A DNA stretch of 64,000 nucleotides from Bradyrhizobium sp. SSBR45G (GTDB lineage: Bacteria > Pseudomonadota > Alphaproteobacteria > Rhizobiales > Xanthobacteraceae): positions 1 through 64,000 of the forward strand of contig NZ_BSCT01000015.1 in the NCBI RefSeq assembly GCF_030159255.1, in the 5' to 3' direction. A program made the position numbers and the translations under genes. Below, in pieces: positions 1 to 7,476 of this stretch; position 1 is the first letter of the stretch, and each line of letters opens with the position of its first letter. The notes beneath the pieces are model-generated. The model was not told where the DNA came from. It saw nothing but the letters and a program-made list of their open reading frames with translations, and searched no databases.

Positions 1-23
1 CGTGCGTCTGCCCCTCACCCCAA

Positions 24-51
24 CCCTCTCCCCGTAAGAACGGGGAGAGGG
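24..51. repeat. Intergenic palindrome, Bradyrhizobium-type
   Basis: Perfect 12-bp arms CCCTCTCCCCGT (24-35) and ACGGGGAGAGGG (40-51) around a 4-nt loop, preceded by CCCCTCACCCCAA. This wording is typical of the short palindromes scattered between genes in Bradyrhizobium and relatives. It could fold in RNA at the end of an upstream transcript, but no T-tract follows. Confidence 0.6.
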
Positions 52-124
52 AGCGCTCCGGCCTTGCGGGGCGAGTTCGGGATCAAACTAGCCGGCTCTC
101 ATCTTCATCAATCAGGAGCGAGTA

Positions 125-781
125 ATGTCACTCACCCTCTACTATCATCCTCTCTCGTCGTTTTGCTGGAAGGTGCTGATTGCGCTGTACGAGAACGACG
201 TTCCGTTCACGCCGAAGCTCGTCAAATTCGGCGATGCCGACGAGCGCGCCGCGTTCTTGAAACTGTGGCCTATCGGCAAGTTTCCGGTGCTGTATGACGA
301 GCAGCTCCAGCGCATGATTCCGGAATCGAGCATCATCATCGAGTATCTCGACCAGCACCGCGCCGGGGCCACGCGCTTTATTCCTGAGGAGTCCGATCTG
401 GCATTGCGGACACGCCTGCGCGACCGCTTTCTCGATCTCTACGTTCACATGCCGACGCAGGCGATCGTGTTCGACCGGCTGCGTCCGGCCGATGCGCGCG
501 ATCCATCCGGCGTCGCGGAGGCGCGGGCGCGGTTGCGCACCTCCTACACGATGCTCGAGGCCGAGCTGCCACCGGCCGGCTGGGCGATGGGCGATCGCTT
601 CACTCTGGCCGATTGCGCGGCACTGCCGGCGCTGTTCTATGCCGACAAGGTGGAACCGCTCGACGACGGGCTGCGCACCGTGGGCGCCTATCTCGATCGC
701 CTCAAGGCGCGGCCATCCGTCGCGCGCGTGCTGACCGAGGCGGAACCCTTCTTCCATCTGTTTCCACAGGAGCAGGGCTGA
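125..781 (+). CDS. Glutathione S-transferase family protein
   Basis: A 218-residue protein, the normal length for a cytosolic GST. The thioredoxin-like N-terminal domain (about residues 1-80) opens with LYYHPLSSFCWKV. Cys14 in SSFC is the likely thiol or serine-site position; KFPVL carries the cis-proline (Pro54), and the E-S pair (67-68) is where the glutathione gamma-glutamyl group binds. The all-helical C-terminal domain covers about 90-210. AGGAG at 114-118 lies 6 nt before the ATG. It is the first gene of a run of four same-strand genes (three YCII proteins follow), so co-transcription is possible. The substrate cannot be read from sequence. Confidence 0.9.
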   Translation: MSLTLYYHPLSSFCWKVLIALYENDVPFTPKLVKFGDADERAAFLKLWPIGKFPVLYDEQLQRMIPESSIIIEYLDQHRAGATRFIPEESDLALRTRLRDRFLDLYVHMPTQAIVFDRLRPADARDPSGVAEARARLRTSYTMLEAELPPAGWAMGDRFTLADCAALPALFYADKVEPLDDGLRTVGAYLDRLKARPSVARVLTEAEPFFHLFPQEQG

Positions 782-890
782 GCAGGCCGTCTCGCAAAAT
801 AATTGCGGGGCAGTGTCGGCGGGGCTGCGGTCCGATCGTCTTGCTGATGAGGGCGGACCTGGTCCGCCTGATGGCATCAGGAGAGTGACC

Positions 891-1304
891 ATGCGGTTCA
901 TGGTGATCGTGAAGGCAACCAGGGACACGGAAGCCGGCGTCCTGCCGACCACGGAGGAATTCGCCGCGATGGGCCGGTTCAACGAGGGACTGGCCAAGGC
1001 CGGCATGATGGAGGCCGGCGAGGGTCTGCATCCGACCGCCAAGGGCGCGCGCATCGCGTTCTCGGAGGGAAAGCCGAGCGTCGCGCGCGGCCCGTTCGAT
1101 TTCACGAGCGAGCTGGCCGCCGGTTTCTGGATGATCAAGGCCGGCTCGCTCGACGAAGTGATCGAGCACATGCAGCAGGCGCCGTTCCCGAGCGGTGAGA
1201 TCGAGATCCGGCAGGTCTATGCGCCGGAGGATTTCGGCGAGTCGTTCACGTCCGAGCTGCGCGAGCGCGTTGAGCGGCTGCGTGCGCAGGCCGCAAAGAG
1301 CTGA
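891..1304 (+). CDS. YCII-related (DGPF-type) family protein
   Basis: A 137-residue protein starting MRFMVIVKAT. I chose the ATG at 891 over longer alternatives because AGGAG lies just upstream and the paralogue at 1338 begins the same way (MRFMMLM). The family hallmark is the central DGPF-like turn followed by a Gly-aromatic strand, here RGPFDFTSELAAGFWMI. YCII proteins form dimeric ferredoxin-like alpha/beta barrels, and biochemical roles are known for only a few. It is the first of three consecutive YCII-family genes (891, 1338, 1785). In many bacteria such genes sit beside an ECF sigma factor of the SigJ type; none is visible here. Confidence 0.85.
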   Translation: MRFMVIVKATRDTEAGVLPTTEEFAAMGRFNEGLAKAGMMEAGEGLHPTAKGARIAFSEGKPSVARGPFDFTSELAAGFWMIKAGSLDEVIEHMQQAPFPSGEIEIRQVYAPEDFGESFTSELRERVERLRAQAAKS

Positions 1305-1337
1305 CGCAGGCAGCCTGGATCAGGAGAGGAGGATGCG

Positions 1338-1754
1338 ATGCGATTCATGATGCTGATGATCCCGCTCGGCTATGAGAGCGCGCCGCCGGATGTGGCGCTC
1401 GATCCCGAGCGCGTGGCAGCGATGATGCGCTACAATGAGGCGCTGAAGGAGGCCGGCGTGCTGATCACGCTGGACGGGCTGCACCCGCCGTCGACGGGCG
1501 CCCGAGTGTCCTTTGCTGGCGGCAAGCCGGTGGTCACCGACGGCCCGTTTACCGAGGCCAAAGAGGTGCTCGGCGGCTATTGGATGATCGAGGTCGGCTC
1601 GCGCGACGAGGCGATCGCCTGGGCCAAGCAGTGCCCGGCCTCGGAGAATGAGATCATCGAGATCCGCCAGGTTCAGGAGATGGCGGACTTTTCCGACGAG
1701 GTGCAGCAGGCCGCGGCGGGGTTTTCCGACCTGCCGCATGCCGGCCGGGCCTGA
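1338..1754 (+). CDS. YCII-related (DGPF-type) family protein
   Basis: A 138-residue protein with the canonical DGPF motif (VVTDGPFTEAKEVLGGYWMI) near residue 75 and the YCII fold spread over the full length. A strong ribosome binding site, AGGAGAGGAGG (1322-1332), lies 5 nt before the ATG. It follows its paralogue with a 33-nt gap and precedes a third family member by 30 nt, so the three look like one operon. The function is unknown; the conserved His and Asp residues of the family suggest small-molecule chemistry rather than DNA binding. Confidence 0.87.
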   Translation: MRFMMLMIPLGYESAPPDVALDPERVAAMMRYNEALKEAGVLITLDGLHPPSTGARVSFAGGKPVVTDGPFTEAKEVLGGYWMIEVGSRDEAIAWAKQCPASENEIIEIRQVQEMADFSDEVQQAAAGFSDLPHAGRA

Positions 1755-1784
1755 GCAGTCCATTCACAGCAGGAGGGAAGTGCA

Positions 1785-2156
1785 ATGAGCGACAACAGCA
1801 ACACCTATCTCGCCGTCTTTCTCGGCAGCAGGACCAGCCCGGCCTGGCAGGCCTGGGAAGCGATGTCCGAGTCGGAACGCAATGCGAAAGGGCAGCAAGG
1901 CATGGCCGCCTGGCACGCCTGGGTCGACAAATACAAGGAGGCGATCGTCGCCATGGGCGGGCCGCTCGGCAAGACCAAGCGAGTCGACAAGAGCGGCGTC
2001 AACGACATCGCCAACGAGATGGGCGCGTTCACGGTGGTCCGCGCGGCCTCGCATGAAGACGCGGCGAAGATGTTCGTGAACCATCCGCACTTCACGATCT
2101 TCCCCGGCGAGCGTGTCGAGATCATGCCGGTGCTGCCCGTTCCAGGCGGCGGCTAG
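1785..2156 (+). CDS. YCII-related family protein
   Basis: A 123-residue protein, the most divergent of the three YCII genes. It lacks the DGPF tetrapeptide but keeps the N-terminal strand (TYLAVFLG), the helix with AWHAWVDKYKEAIVAMGGPLG and the C-terminal HPHFTIFPGERVEIMPVLP, a pattern seen in YCII-family proteins of rhizobia. AGGAGGGAA at 1771-1779 precedes the ATG. It is the last gene of the run; a 20-nt GC hairpin at 2175-2194 follows. The biochemical role is not predictable. Confidence 0.75.
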   Translation: MSDNSNTYLAVFLGSRTSPAWQAWEAMSESERNAKGQQGMAAWHAWVDKYKEAIVAMGGPLGKTKRVDKSGVNDIANEMGAFTVVRAASHEDAAKMFVNHPHFTIFPGERVEIMPVLPVPGGG

Positions 2157-2174
2157 GTCGAGCGGGGCCGAGGG

Positions 2175-2194
2175 CGCGCGGCCGTTGCCGCGCG
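2175..2194. terminator. GC hairpin between convergent genes
   Basis: Perfect 8-bp arms CGCGCGGC and GCCGCGCG around CGTT, placed 19 nt after the YCII stop codon and upstream of the oppositely oriented DUF1398 stop. There is no clear T-tract, so efficient intrinsic termination is uncertain. Confidence 0.4.
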
Positions 2195-2285
2195 ATCCTG
2201 TTGCGCGCCATTTTGCACGCCATTGATGGAGGAAGCCGCCGCCTGGCTCGGTGTCGGCCCCCTTCGCCTGCAACCGATGACGACG

Positions 2286-2687
2286 TCAATCGGGAAAGTG
2301 CTCGACATGGGTTTCGGCGGTGCGCCCGAAATAGACGACACGGCGGCCGAGGAACGACACCAGATATCCGGCGCAGCCGGCTGCCTTCGCCTTCGCGCAG
2401 AAGGCCGCGTAGGTGTAGTCGGCAGGATTGGACTGCGCCCACCGCACCAGCCGGTCGACCTCTTGGGCATCCAAGGCAGGTGCGATGCTCCCGGCCGACG
2501 GCGGCATCGCCAGCGTGACGTGGTCGGAGTCGGGCATATAGCAGGTCTGCGTGTTGGCGCGATAGTCGACGGTGTAGCTCTCGAAGCCGGCCGCGATCAG
2601 CCGGCCGACGATCTCGGGAAAGCTCAGGCTTGCATCATGCGCGGCCTCGACGCACGTCTGGGCAATCGAAATCCGGTCCGCGTCCAT
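2286..2687 (-). CDS. DUF1398 family protein
   Basis: A 133-residue protein read from ATG 2687 (MDADRISIAQTCVEAAHD). An upstream in-frame extension is possible but would run into the end of the MarR gene. The sequence fits DUF1398 (PF07166): an N-terminal helix, the FPEIVGRLIAAGFESYTVDY segment, and the C-terminal region YLVSFLGRRVVYFGRTAETHVEHFP. It lies 43 nt downstream of the marR-type gene on the same strand and is probably co-transcribed and controlled by it. The molecular function of DUF1398 is unknown. Confidence 0.8.
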   Translation of the reverse strand: MDADRISIAQTCVEAAHDASLSFPEIVGRLIAAGFESYTVDYRANTQTCYMPDSDHVTLAMPPSAGSIAPALDAQEVDRLVRWAQSNPADYTYAAFCAKAKAAGCAGYLVSFLGRRVVYFGRTAETHVEHFPD

Positions 2688-2730
2688 GTCGGTGTCCTTC
2701 CTTGTCGTTGGCTCGATGTCTCGTGGGTGG

Positions 2731-3183
2731 TCAGTCCACCGGCGTCGTCTTGAGGCCACGTCGTTCGGCGAGCGCCCGGAGGATGCGGTCGAGCGTGTCG
2801 TGCTCGTCCTTGCTCAGCACGCCGAAATAGGCAGCGTCATTGTCGTCGGCCAAAGTTGCCAGAACCGGCACCTTGACCTTGCCCTCGGCCGTCAAGGCGA
2901 GACGATGAGCGCGCTTGTCCTGCGGATTCTCGGTCCGCGCGATGAGGCCCTTTGTCAGGAGCCGGTCCGCGAGTTTGCTGATCGCGCCTTTGGTCATGCC
3001 CATCGCTTCGGCAAGAACGGACGGCGGCATCGGATCGTGATCGTACAGCGCCCGCATGAACGCCCACTCCGCGACCGTGACGCCCTGCGCTGCGACTTTC
3101 CGCGCGAATTCCTGCGACACGGCATTGGAGACCATCCGCAGCCAGAAACCGGTGTGATCGGCGAGGGAGGAGACTGCGCGCAT
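2731..3183 (-). CDS. MarR family transcriptional regulator
   Basis: A 150-residue protein with the standard MarR layout: N- and C-terminal dimerisation helices flanking a winged helix (about residues 35-100). The recognition helix is MTKGAISKLADRLLTKGLI and the wing is RTENPQDKRAHRLALT. MarR proteins are dimeric repressors released by small ligands or oxidation; there is no cysteine arrangement here that suggests redox sensing. It is the first gene of a two-gene unit with DUF1398. A near-perfect 15-bp inverted repeat begins 12 nt upstream of the start codon and is the expected autoregulatory site. Confidence 0.93.
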   Translation of the reverse strand: MRAVSSLADHTGFWLRMVSNAVSQEFARKVAAQGVTVAEWAFMRALYDHDPMPPSVLAEAMGMTKGAISKLADRLLTKGLIARTENPQDKRAHRLALTAEGKVKVPVLATLADDNDAAYFGVLSKDEHDTLDRILRALAERRGLKTTPVD

Positions 3184-3194
3184 GAGCGTCTTTC

Positions 3195-3238
3195 TAGTTG
3201 ACCAGGAAACTAAATTAATTTGATTTCCTAGTCAACTA
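3195..3238. promoter_or_regulatory. Probable MarR operator
   Basis: Arms TAGTTGACCAGGAAA (3195-3209) and TTTCCTAGTCAACTA (3224-3238) match at 14 of 15 positions as an inverted repeat around a 14-nt AT-rich centre. The element lies directly upstream of the minus-strand marR-type start codon. Its size and position fit an autoregulatory MarR site overlapping the core promoter. Confidence 0.75.
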
Positions 3239-3428
3239 AAAATGGCCCAGGCGGATTTTTCCTAAACGAGGGTCTCGATCCCCGGGCCCGCGCGCTTCGG
3301 ATGGCGAGCTTGCTCCACTGTTATTTGCAAACGCCGATGCGCCGAGGCGTTGTGGGCGCGACAGGCCGCCGTGCCCTAGCCATTCGTGGGGATGTCCGAA
3401 AAGTCGCTGGCTTCTGTTCACGTCGCTC

Positions 3429-3447
3429 ATGTAAAAGCCCTTCACAT
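3429..3447. promoter_or_regulatory. Imperfect TetR-type operator over the tetR start codon
   Basis: ATGTAAAA-GCC-CTTCACAT has an 8-3-8 geometry in which 6 of 8 arm positions pair. It overlaps the ATG at 3446. The same 8-3-8 arrangement, with perfect arms, lies in the promoter of the DUF2852 gene at 4249-4267, so both are probably sites for the TetR protein encoded between them. Confidence 0.6.
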
Positions 3448-4171
3448 GAGCTGGCGCAAGGAAGAGCGCCGCGCCGAGCGCGGCTATCATCACGGCAACC
3501 TCAAGGAGGCGCTGCTGCAGGCGGCGCTCGACCTGATCGCGCAGAAGGGCGCTGCCGGCTTCACCTTCGCCGATGCCGCGCGCATGGCCGGCGTCAGCCC
3601 GGCCGCGCCGTACCGCCACTTCCGCGATCGCGACGAATTGCTGTCCAGCATCGCCCAGCGCGGCTTCGAGCAGTTCGAATCGCAACTCTCGGCGGCCTGG
3701 GACGACGGCCGCCCCGACACGGTCACCGCGTTCGAGCGCGTCGGCAAGGCCTATCTCGGCTTCGCCCGCACCGAGCCGGCGTTCTATTCGGCGATGTTCG
3801 AATCCGGCGTTGCGGCGGACTCCACCGCCGGTCTGCTGGCTGCCGGAGAGCGCGCTTTCGGCGTGATCCGCGCTGCCGCCGAGCGGCTGGCCGCGCTGGC
3901 GCCGCCCGGCGTGCCGCGGCCGCCGGCGCTGATGATGGCACTGCACATCTGGTCGATGGCCCACGGCATCGCCTCGCTGTTTGCGCGCGGTGATGCGGCC
4001 CGGCGCAAGCTGCCGATGACGCCGGAGGAGCTGCTGGAGGCCGAGGTGCTGATCTATCTGCGCGGGCTCGGCTTCTCGACCGAGCGCCGGGCTGCGGCGC
4101 AGGGCTCCGCCGAGCCGCCGCCGCTGCCCGACGACGACAGACCGGCCGGGCCGTGGGGCCGGCCGAAATAA
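3446..4171 (+). CDS. TetR/AcrR family regulator
   Basis: A 241-residue protein. The N-terminal HTH (about residues 13-75) begins GYHHGNLKEALLQAA and has recognition helix VSPAAPYRHFRDRDELL. The C-terminal ligand domain resembles the WHG-type TetR_C group (HIWSMAHGIASLF). I chose ATG 3446, ten residues before the conserved YHHG start; a longer form from 3386 is open but weakly supported. The extreme C-terminus (about 215-241) is a Pro/Arg-rich tail. It probably controls itself and the downstream DUF2852 gene through matching palindromes. The ligand is unknown; relatives often respond to fatty acids or hydrophobic toxicants. Confidence 0.92.
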   Translation: MSWRKEERRAERGYHHGNLKEALLQAALDLIAQKGAAGFTFADAARMAGVSPAAPYRHFRDRDELLSSIAQRGFEQFESQLSAAWDDGRPDTVTAFERVGKAYLGFARTEPAFYSAMFESGVAADSTAGLLAAGERAFGVIRAAAERLAALAPPGVPRPPALMMALHIWSMAHGIASLFARGDAARRKLPMTPEELLEAEVLIYLRGLGFSTERRAAAQGSAEPPPLPDDDRPAGPWGRPK

Positions 4172-4221
4172 GGTTCAAAAGACAGCCAAAAATAATTCGA
4201 GCGACGCGTCAGGCGGTCGCC

Positions 4222-4267
4222 TTGACAAAATCACGGGTTGAGCTAGCTATGTAAATGTTATTTACAT
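4222..4267 (+). promoter_or_regulatory. Promoter with TetR operator for the DUF2852 gene
   Basis: TTGACA (4222-4227) is a consensus -35 box, with a TAGCTA/AGCTAT -10 region about 16-17 nt downstream. The -10 and start region overlap a perfect palindrome, ATGTAAAT-GTT-ATTTACAT (4249-4267). A bound TetR dimer would block this promoter. Confidence 0.7.
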
Positions 4268-4300
4268 TCACACGGCATGGCGCCGCGAATGGAGAGGGAG

Positions 4301-4789
4301 ATGGCCTACACCGCAGATGTCAATCGATGGCGCGGTTCGGAGGAGGAGCAGAGGTATCGGCCCCGCATGATGGAGTCGCCCTGGCATCCCGGCTGGATCG
4401 CGGTGACCGTGCTCGGCTTCATCATCTGGTGGCCGATCGGACTTGCCCTTCTCTTTTTCACACTCGGGAGCAGAAAGATGGCGTGCTGGAACGGCTCTGA
4501 TCGCTGGCAAAACAAGATGGAACGGATGCAGTGGAAGATGGACCGCATGCGCGACCGGATGGAGCGCCGCGGCTTCGGTTTCGGCTTCTCCGCGCCGTCG
4601 TCGACCAGCGGCAACCGTGCCTTCGACGAGTACCGCATGGAGACCCTGCGGCGGCTCGAAGAGGAGCAGCAGGAGTTCCGGGACTTCCTGACCCGCCTGC
4701 GCCACGCCAAGGACAAGGAAGAGTTCGACGCGTTCATGGCTCAGCATAAGCCGCGTCCGACCCCGCCGACCGACCAGCCCTCGAGCTGA
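4301..4789 (+). CDS. DUF2852 membrane protein
   Basis: A 162-residue protein with one hydrophobic stretch (HPGWIAVTVLGFIIWWPIGL, about residues 28-58), then a highly charged, Met/Arg/Glu-rich region (NKMERMQWKMDRMRDRMER and ETLRRLEEEQQEFRDFLTRL) that should form helical coiled coil facing one side of the membrane. This matches DUF2852 of alphaproteobacteria. I chose ATG 4301 because GGAGAGGGAG precedes it; ATG 4277 is an alternative. Control by the upstream TetR protein is suggested by the operator in its promoter. The role is unknown. Confidence 0.85.
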   Translation: MAYTADVNRWRGSEEEQRYRPRMMESPWHPGWIAVTVLGFIIWWPIGLALLFFTLGSRKMACWNGSDRWQNKMERMQWKMDRMRDRMERRGFGFGFSAPSSTSGNRAFDEYRMETLRRLEEEQQEFRDFLTRLRHAKDKEEFDAFMAQHKPRPTPPTDQPSS

Positions 4790-4844
4790 TCGGCAACCGA
4801 TCCTGACGCCGCAGGGCCCTGAGCCCCCGGTCTTGTGGCACGAG

Positions 4845-4879
4845 ACGCCCGCTCGCGGTTCCCCCGCGGCGGGCGTTTT
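4845..4879 (+). terminator. Intrinsic terminator after the DUF2852 gene
   Basis: ACGCCCGC (4845-4852) pairs with GCGGGCGT (4869-4876), which runs into TTTT. An outer GAGACG/CGTCTC pairing extends the stem around the T-run. It lies 56 nt after the stop codon. Confidence 0.75.
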
Positions 4880-5029
4880 GCGTCTCCTAATACCGCCAAC
4901 CTGCGGCGGGACGCCGCTGGCCGTTCGATCAGCGCAGGACGGGGGTTCTGCCAAAGGTCTGATCACAAAGGCTCTATCTGGCTGGCCCCGCTGTGGCTTT
5001 GACCTCCGTAGATCTCCGCGGTAACCCCG

Positions 5030-5058
5030 CCTTAACCCCGGAGGGGGTTTGGTTAAGG
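5030..5058. promoter_or_regulatory. CCTTAACC/GGTTAAGG inverted repeat in the tolQ leader
   Basis: Perfect 8-bp arms (5030-5037 and 5051-5058) around a 13-nt G-rich centre. They lie about 200 nt before the chosen tolQ start, inside a 469-nt stretch (4790-5258) that otherwise holds only the preceding terminator. A matching arm pair occurs upstream of the DUF882 gene at 32192-32233. TTAACC is also the core of CtrA half-sites, so a regulatory role is plausible. Confidence 0.4.
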
Positions 5059-5258
5059 GGCGCTTACGCGCGCCACGAGCCCTTGTTTTGACACGTTGGC
5101 AGAGGATGCAGGCCGCTTATGGCTTCGGCGGGCCTCTTAAAGCGATCAGTTCAGGGTTTTCTCGCGTAGGCGCTTTCGCCGCGACGGCATCCGCCGTGGA
5201 ACGGTGGATGCATGGTCCCGGCAATGTCCCGGGATGGTTGGTTGAGAGGATACTGCGG

Positions 5259-5942
5259 ATGACTGGCGATGGTACCGGCCTGTCCCTGATCGATCTGTTC
5301 GGCAATGCCGGCTGGGTGGTGCGGATCATCATGCTCGGCCTGATCTCCTGCTCGATCTGGGTCTGGGCGATCGCGATCGACAAGATGTTCCTGTTTTCGC
5401 GCACCCGCCGCTCGATGGACCGCTTCGAGCAGGCGTTCTGGTCCGGCGAGTCGATCGAGGAGCTGTATCGGGTGCTGTCGGCAAAGCCGACGCAGTCGAT
5501 GGCGGCCTGCTTCGTCGCGGCGATGCGCGAGTGGAAGCGCTCCTTCGAGGGCCATGCGCGGTCGTTCGCCGGCCTGCAGATGCGCATTGAAAAGGTGATG
5601 AACGTCTCGATCGCGCGCGAGATTGAGCGGCTGGAGCGCCGGCTCCTGGTGCTAGCGACGGTCGGCTCCGCCGGCCCCTTCGTCGGCCTGTTCGGCACCG
5701 TCTGGGGCATCATGACCAGCTTTCAGGCGATCGCGGCGTCGAAGAACACCTCGTTGGCGGTCGTCGCGCCGGGCATCGCGGAGGCGCTGTTCGCCACCGC
5801 GATCGGCCTGATCGCAGCCATTCCGGCGACGATTTTCTACAACAAGTTCACCTCCGAGGTGAACCGCCAGGCGCAGCGGCTTGAAGGCTTCGCGGATGAA
5901 TTTTCGGCCATCCTGTCCCGTCAGATCGACGAGCGGGGATGA
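5259..5942 (+). CDS. tolQ: TolQ, inner-membrane proton-channel subunit
   Basis: A 227-residue TolQ/ExbB/MotA-family protein. Three membrane segments are visible: about 18-42, 127-152 (ending in the hallmark GLFGTVWGIM) and 165-192 (PGIAEALFATAIGLIAAIP). TolQ and TolR form the proton-motive-force-driven motor that energises TolA to pull Pal and the outer membrane inward at division. The reading frame is open further upstream to 5049, but the start at 5259 gives the usual family length and has GAGAGGA about 8 nt ahead. It heads tolQRAB. The ybgC thioesterase gene often found before tolQ is absent. Confidence 0.95.
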   Translation: MTGDGTGLSLIDLFGNAGWVVRIIMLGLISCSIWVWAIAIDKMFLFSRTRRSMDRFEQAFWSGESIEELYRVLSAKPTQSMAACFVAAMREWKRSFEGHARSFAGLQMRIEKVMNVSIAREIERLERRLLVLATVGSAGPFVGLFGTVWGIMTSFQAIAASKNTSLAVVAPGIAEALFATAIGLIAAIPATIFYNKFTSEVNRQAQRLEGFADEFSAILSRQIDERG

Positions 5943-5981
5943 GGGCAGGTATAGTGGCGTCCGGATCGTGAGTACCAGAAC

Positions 5982-6457
<476 letters not shown>

Positions 6458-6461
<4 letters not shown>

Positions 6462-7468
6462 CATCAGCAGACCTCATGCAGTTCATCCGGACGCGCAAGG
6501 GCACGGCTTTTTCCGTGGCCGCGCACGTGCTGGTGCTGTGCTGGAGTCTGTTCAGCTTCTCTGCGCGCCCTATGGTGCTTCCGGCGGAGGATCTGGTGCC
6601 GGTCGACGTCATCTCGGAGGACAACAGCTCGAAGGCGAAGGCCGGAGCTCTGACCGGCAGGAAGGAAGTCGCGAAGCTCCTGGCCGACAAGATCGGCGAG
6701 AAGAAGCCGACCGAGGACATCGTCGGCAAGGTTGATCCCAAGCCGGTCACCGAGACCGATGCCGCGCCGACGCCGCAGCCCAAGCCGGAGAAGCCCGTCG
6801 AGAAGAAGCCTGACCCGCCGAAGCCGGTCGAGAAGAAACCCGATCCGCCCAAGCCCGTGGCCGAGACCAAGCCGGAGCCGCCCAAGCCCGCGCCCGCCGA
6901 AAAGCCGAAGCCGGAGGAGAAGAAGCCCGACCCCTTCAATCCGGACCAGATCGCGAGCGTGCTGAACAAGGACAAGCCGAAGCAGCCGCCGAAGCCGCAG
7001 CAGACCGCCGCCGCGACGCCGGAACCGCCGAAGCACAAGAGCGAGCGCAAGTTCGACGCCGAGAAGATGTCGAGCCTTATCAATCAGAAGGATCCGACAC
7101 GTCAGGCGGTGACGGGGACGGAGCTGAATGCGAACGCGGCACTGGGTACCGTGCGCGGCGCAGCGGCGGAGAATGCGGCGAGCTGGGTGGCGTTGTTCCA
7201 GCAGCAGGTCAATCGGTGCTGGAAGCCGCCTTATACGAGTGTCGACGCCAATCCCGTCGTCGCTTTCAATGTGAGGCTGCGTCGCGACGGCACGCTCGAG
7301 GGACCACCGGTCCCCGTCGGCGCGGCCGACACGCCGTTCCTGCGGGCGTATCGGGACAGCGCCCAGCGCGCGATCATTGCGTGCGCGCCATACAATCTGC
7401 CGCCGAAGTACTACGACGATTGGGGCTATTTCCAGCCTGTGTTCAACGAAGACGCACGGCGGACGTAA
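6458..7468 (+). CDS. tolA: TolA, periplasm-spanning Tol protein
   Basis: A 336-residue protein. There is one N-terminal membrane segment (about 17-36), and a long extended region (about 95-190) rich in Lys, Pro and Glu with repeated KKPDPPKPVEKKPDPPKP units, in place of the Ala-rich helix of enterobacterial TolA. A C-terminal TonB/TolA-like domain (about 235-336) contains NRCWKPPYT and FNVRLRRDGTLEG. TolA links the TolQR motor to TolB and Pal. Its ATG overlaps the tolR stop; tolB follows within about 10-40 nt depending on start. Confidence 0.93.
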
Positions 7469-7476
7469 CGAGGTCT

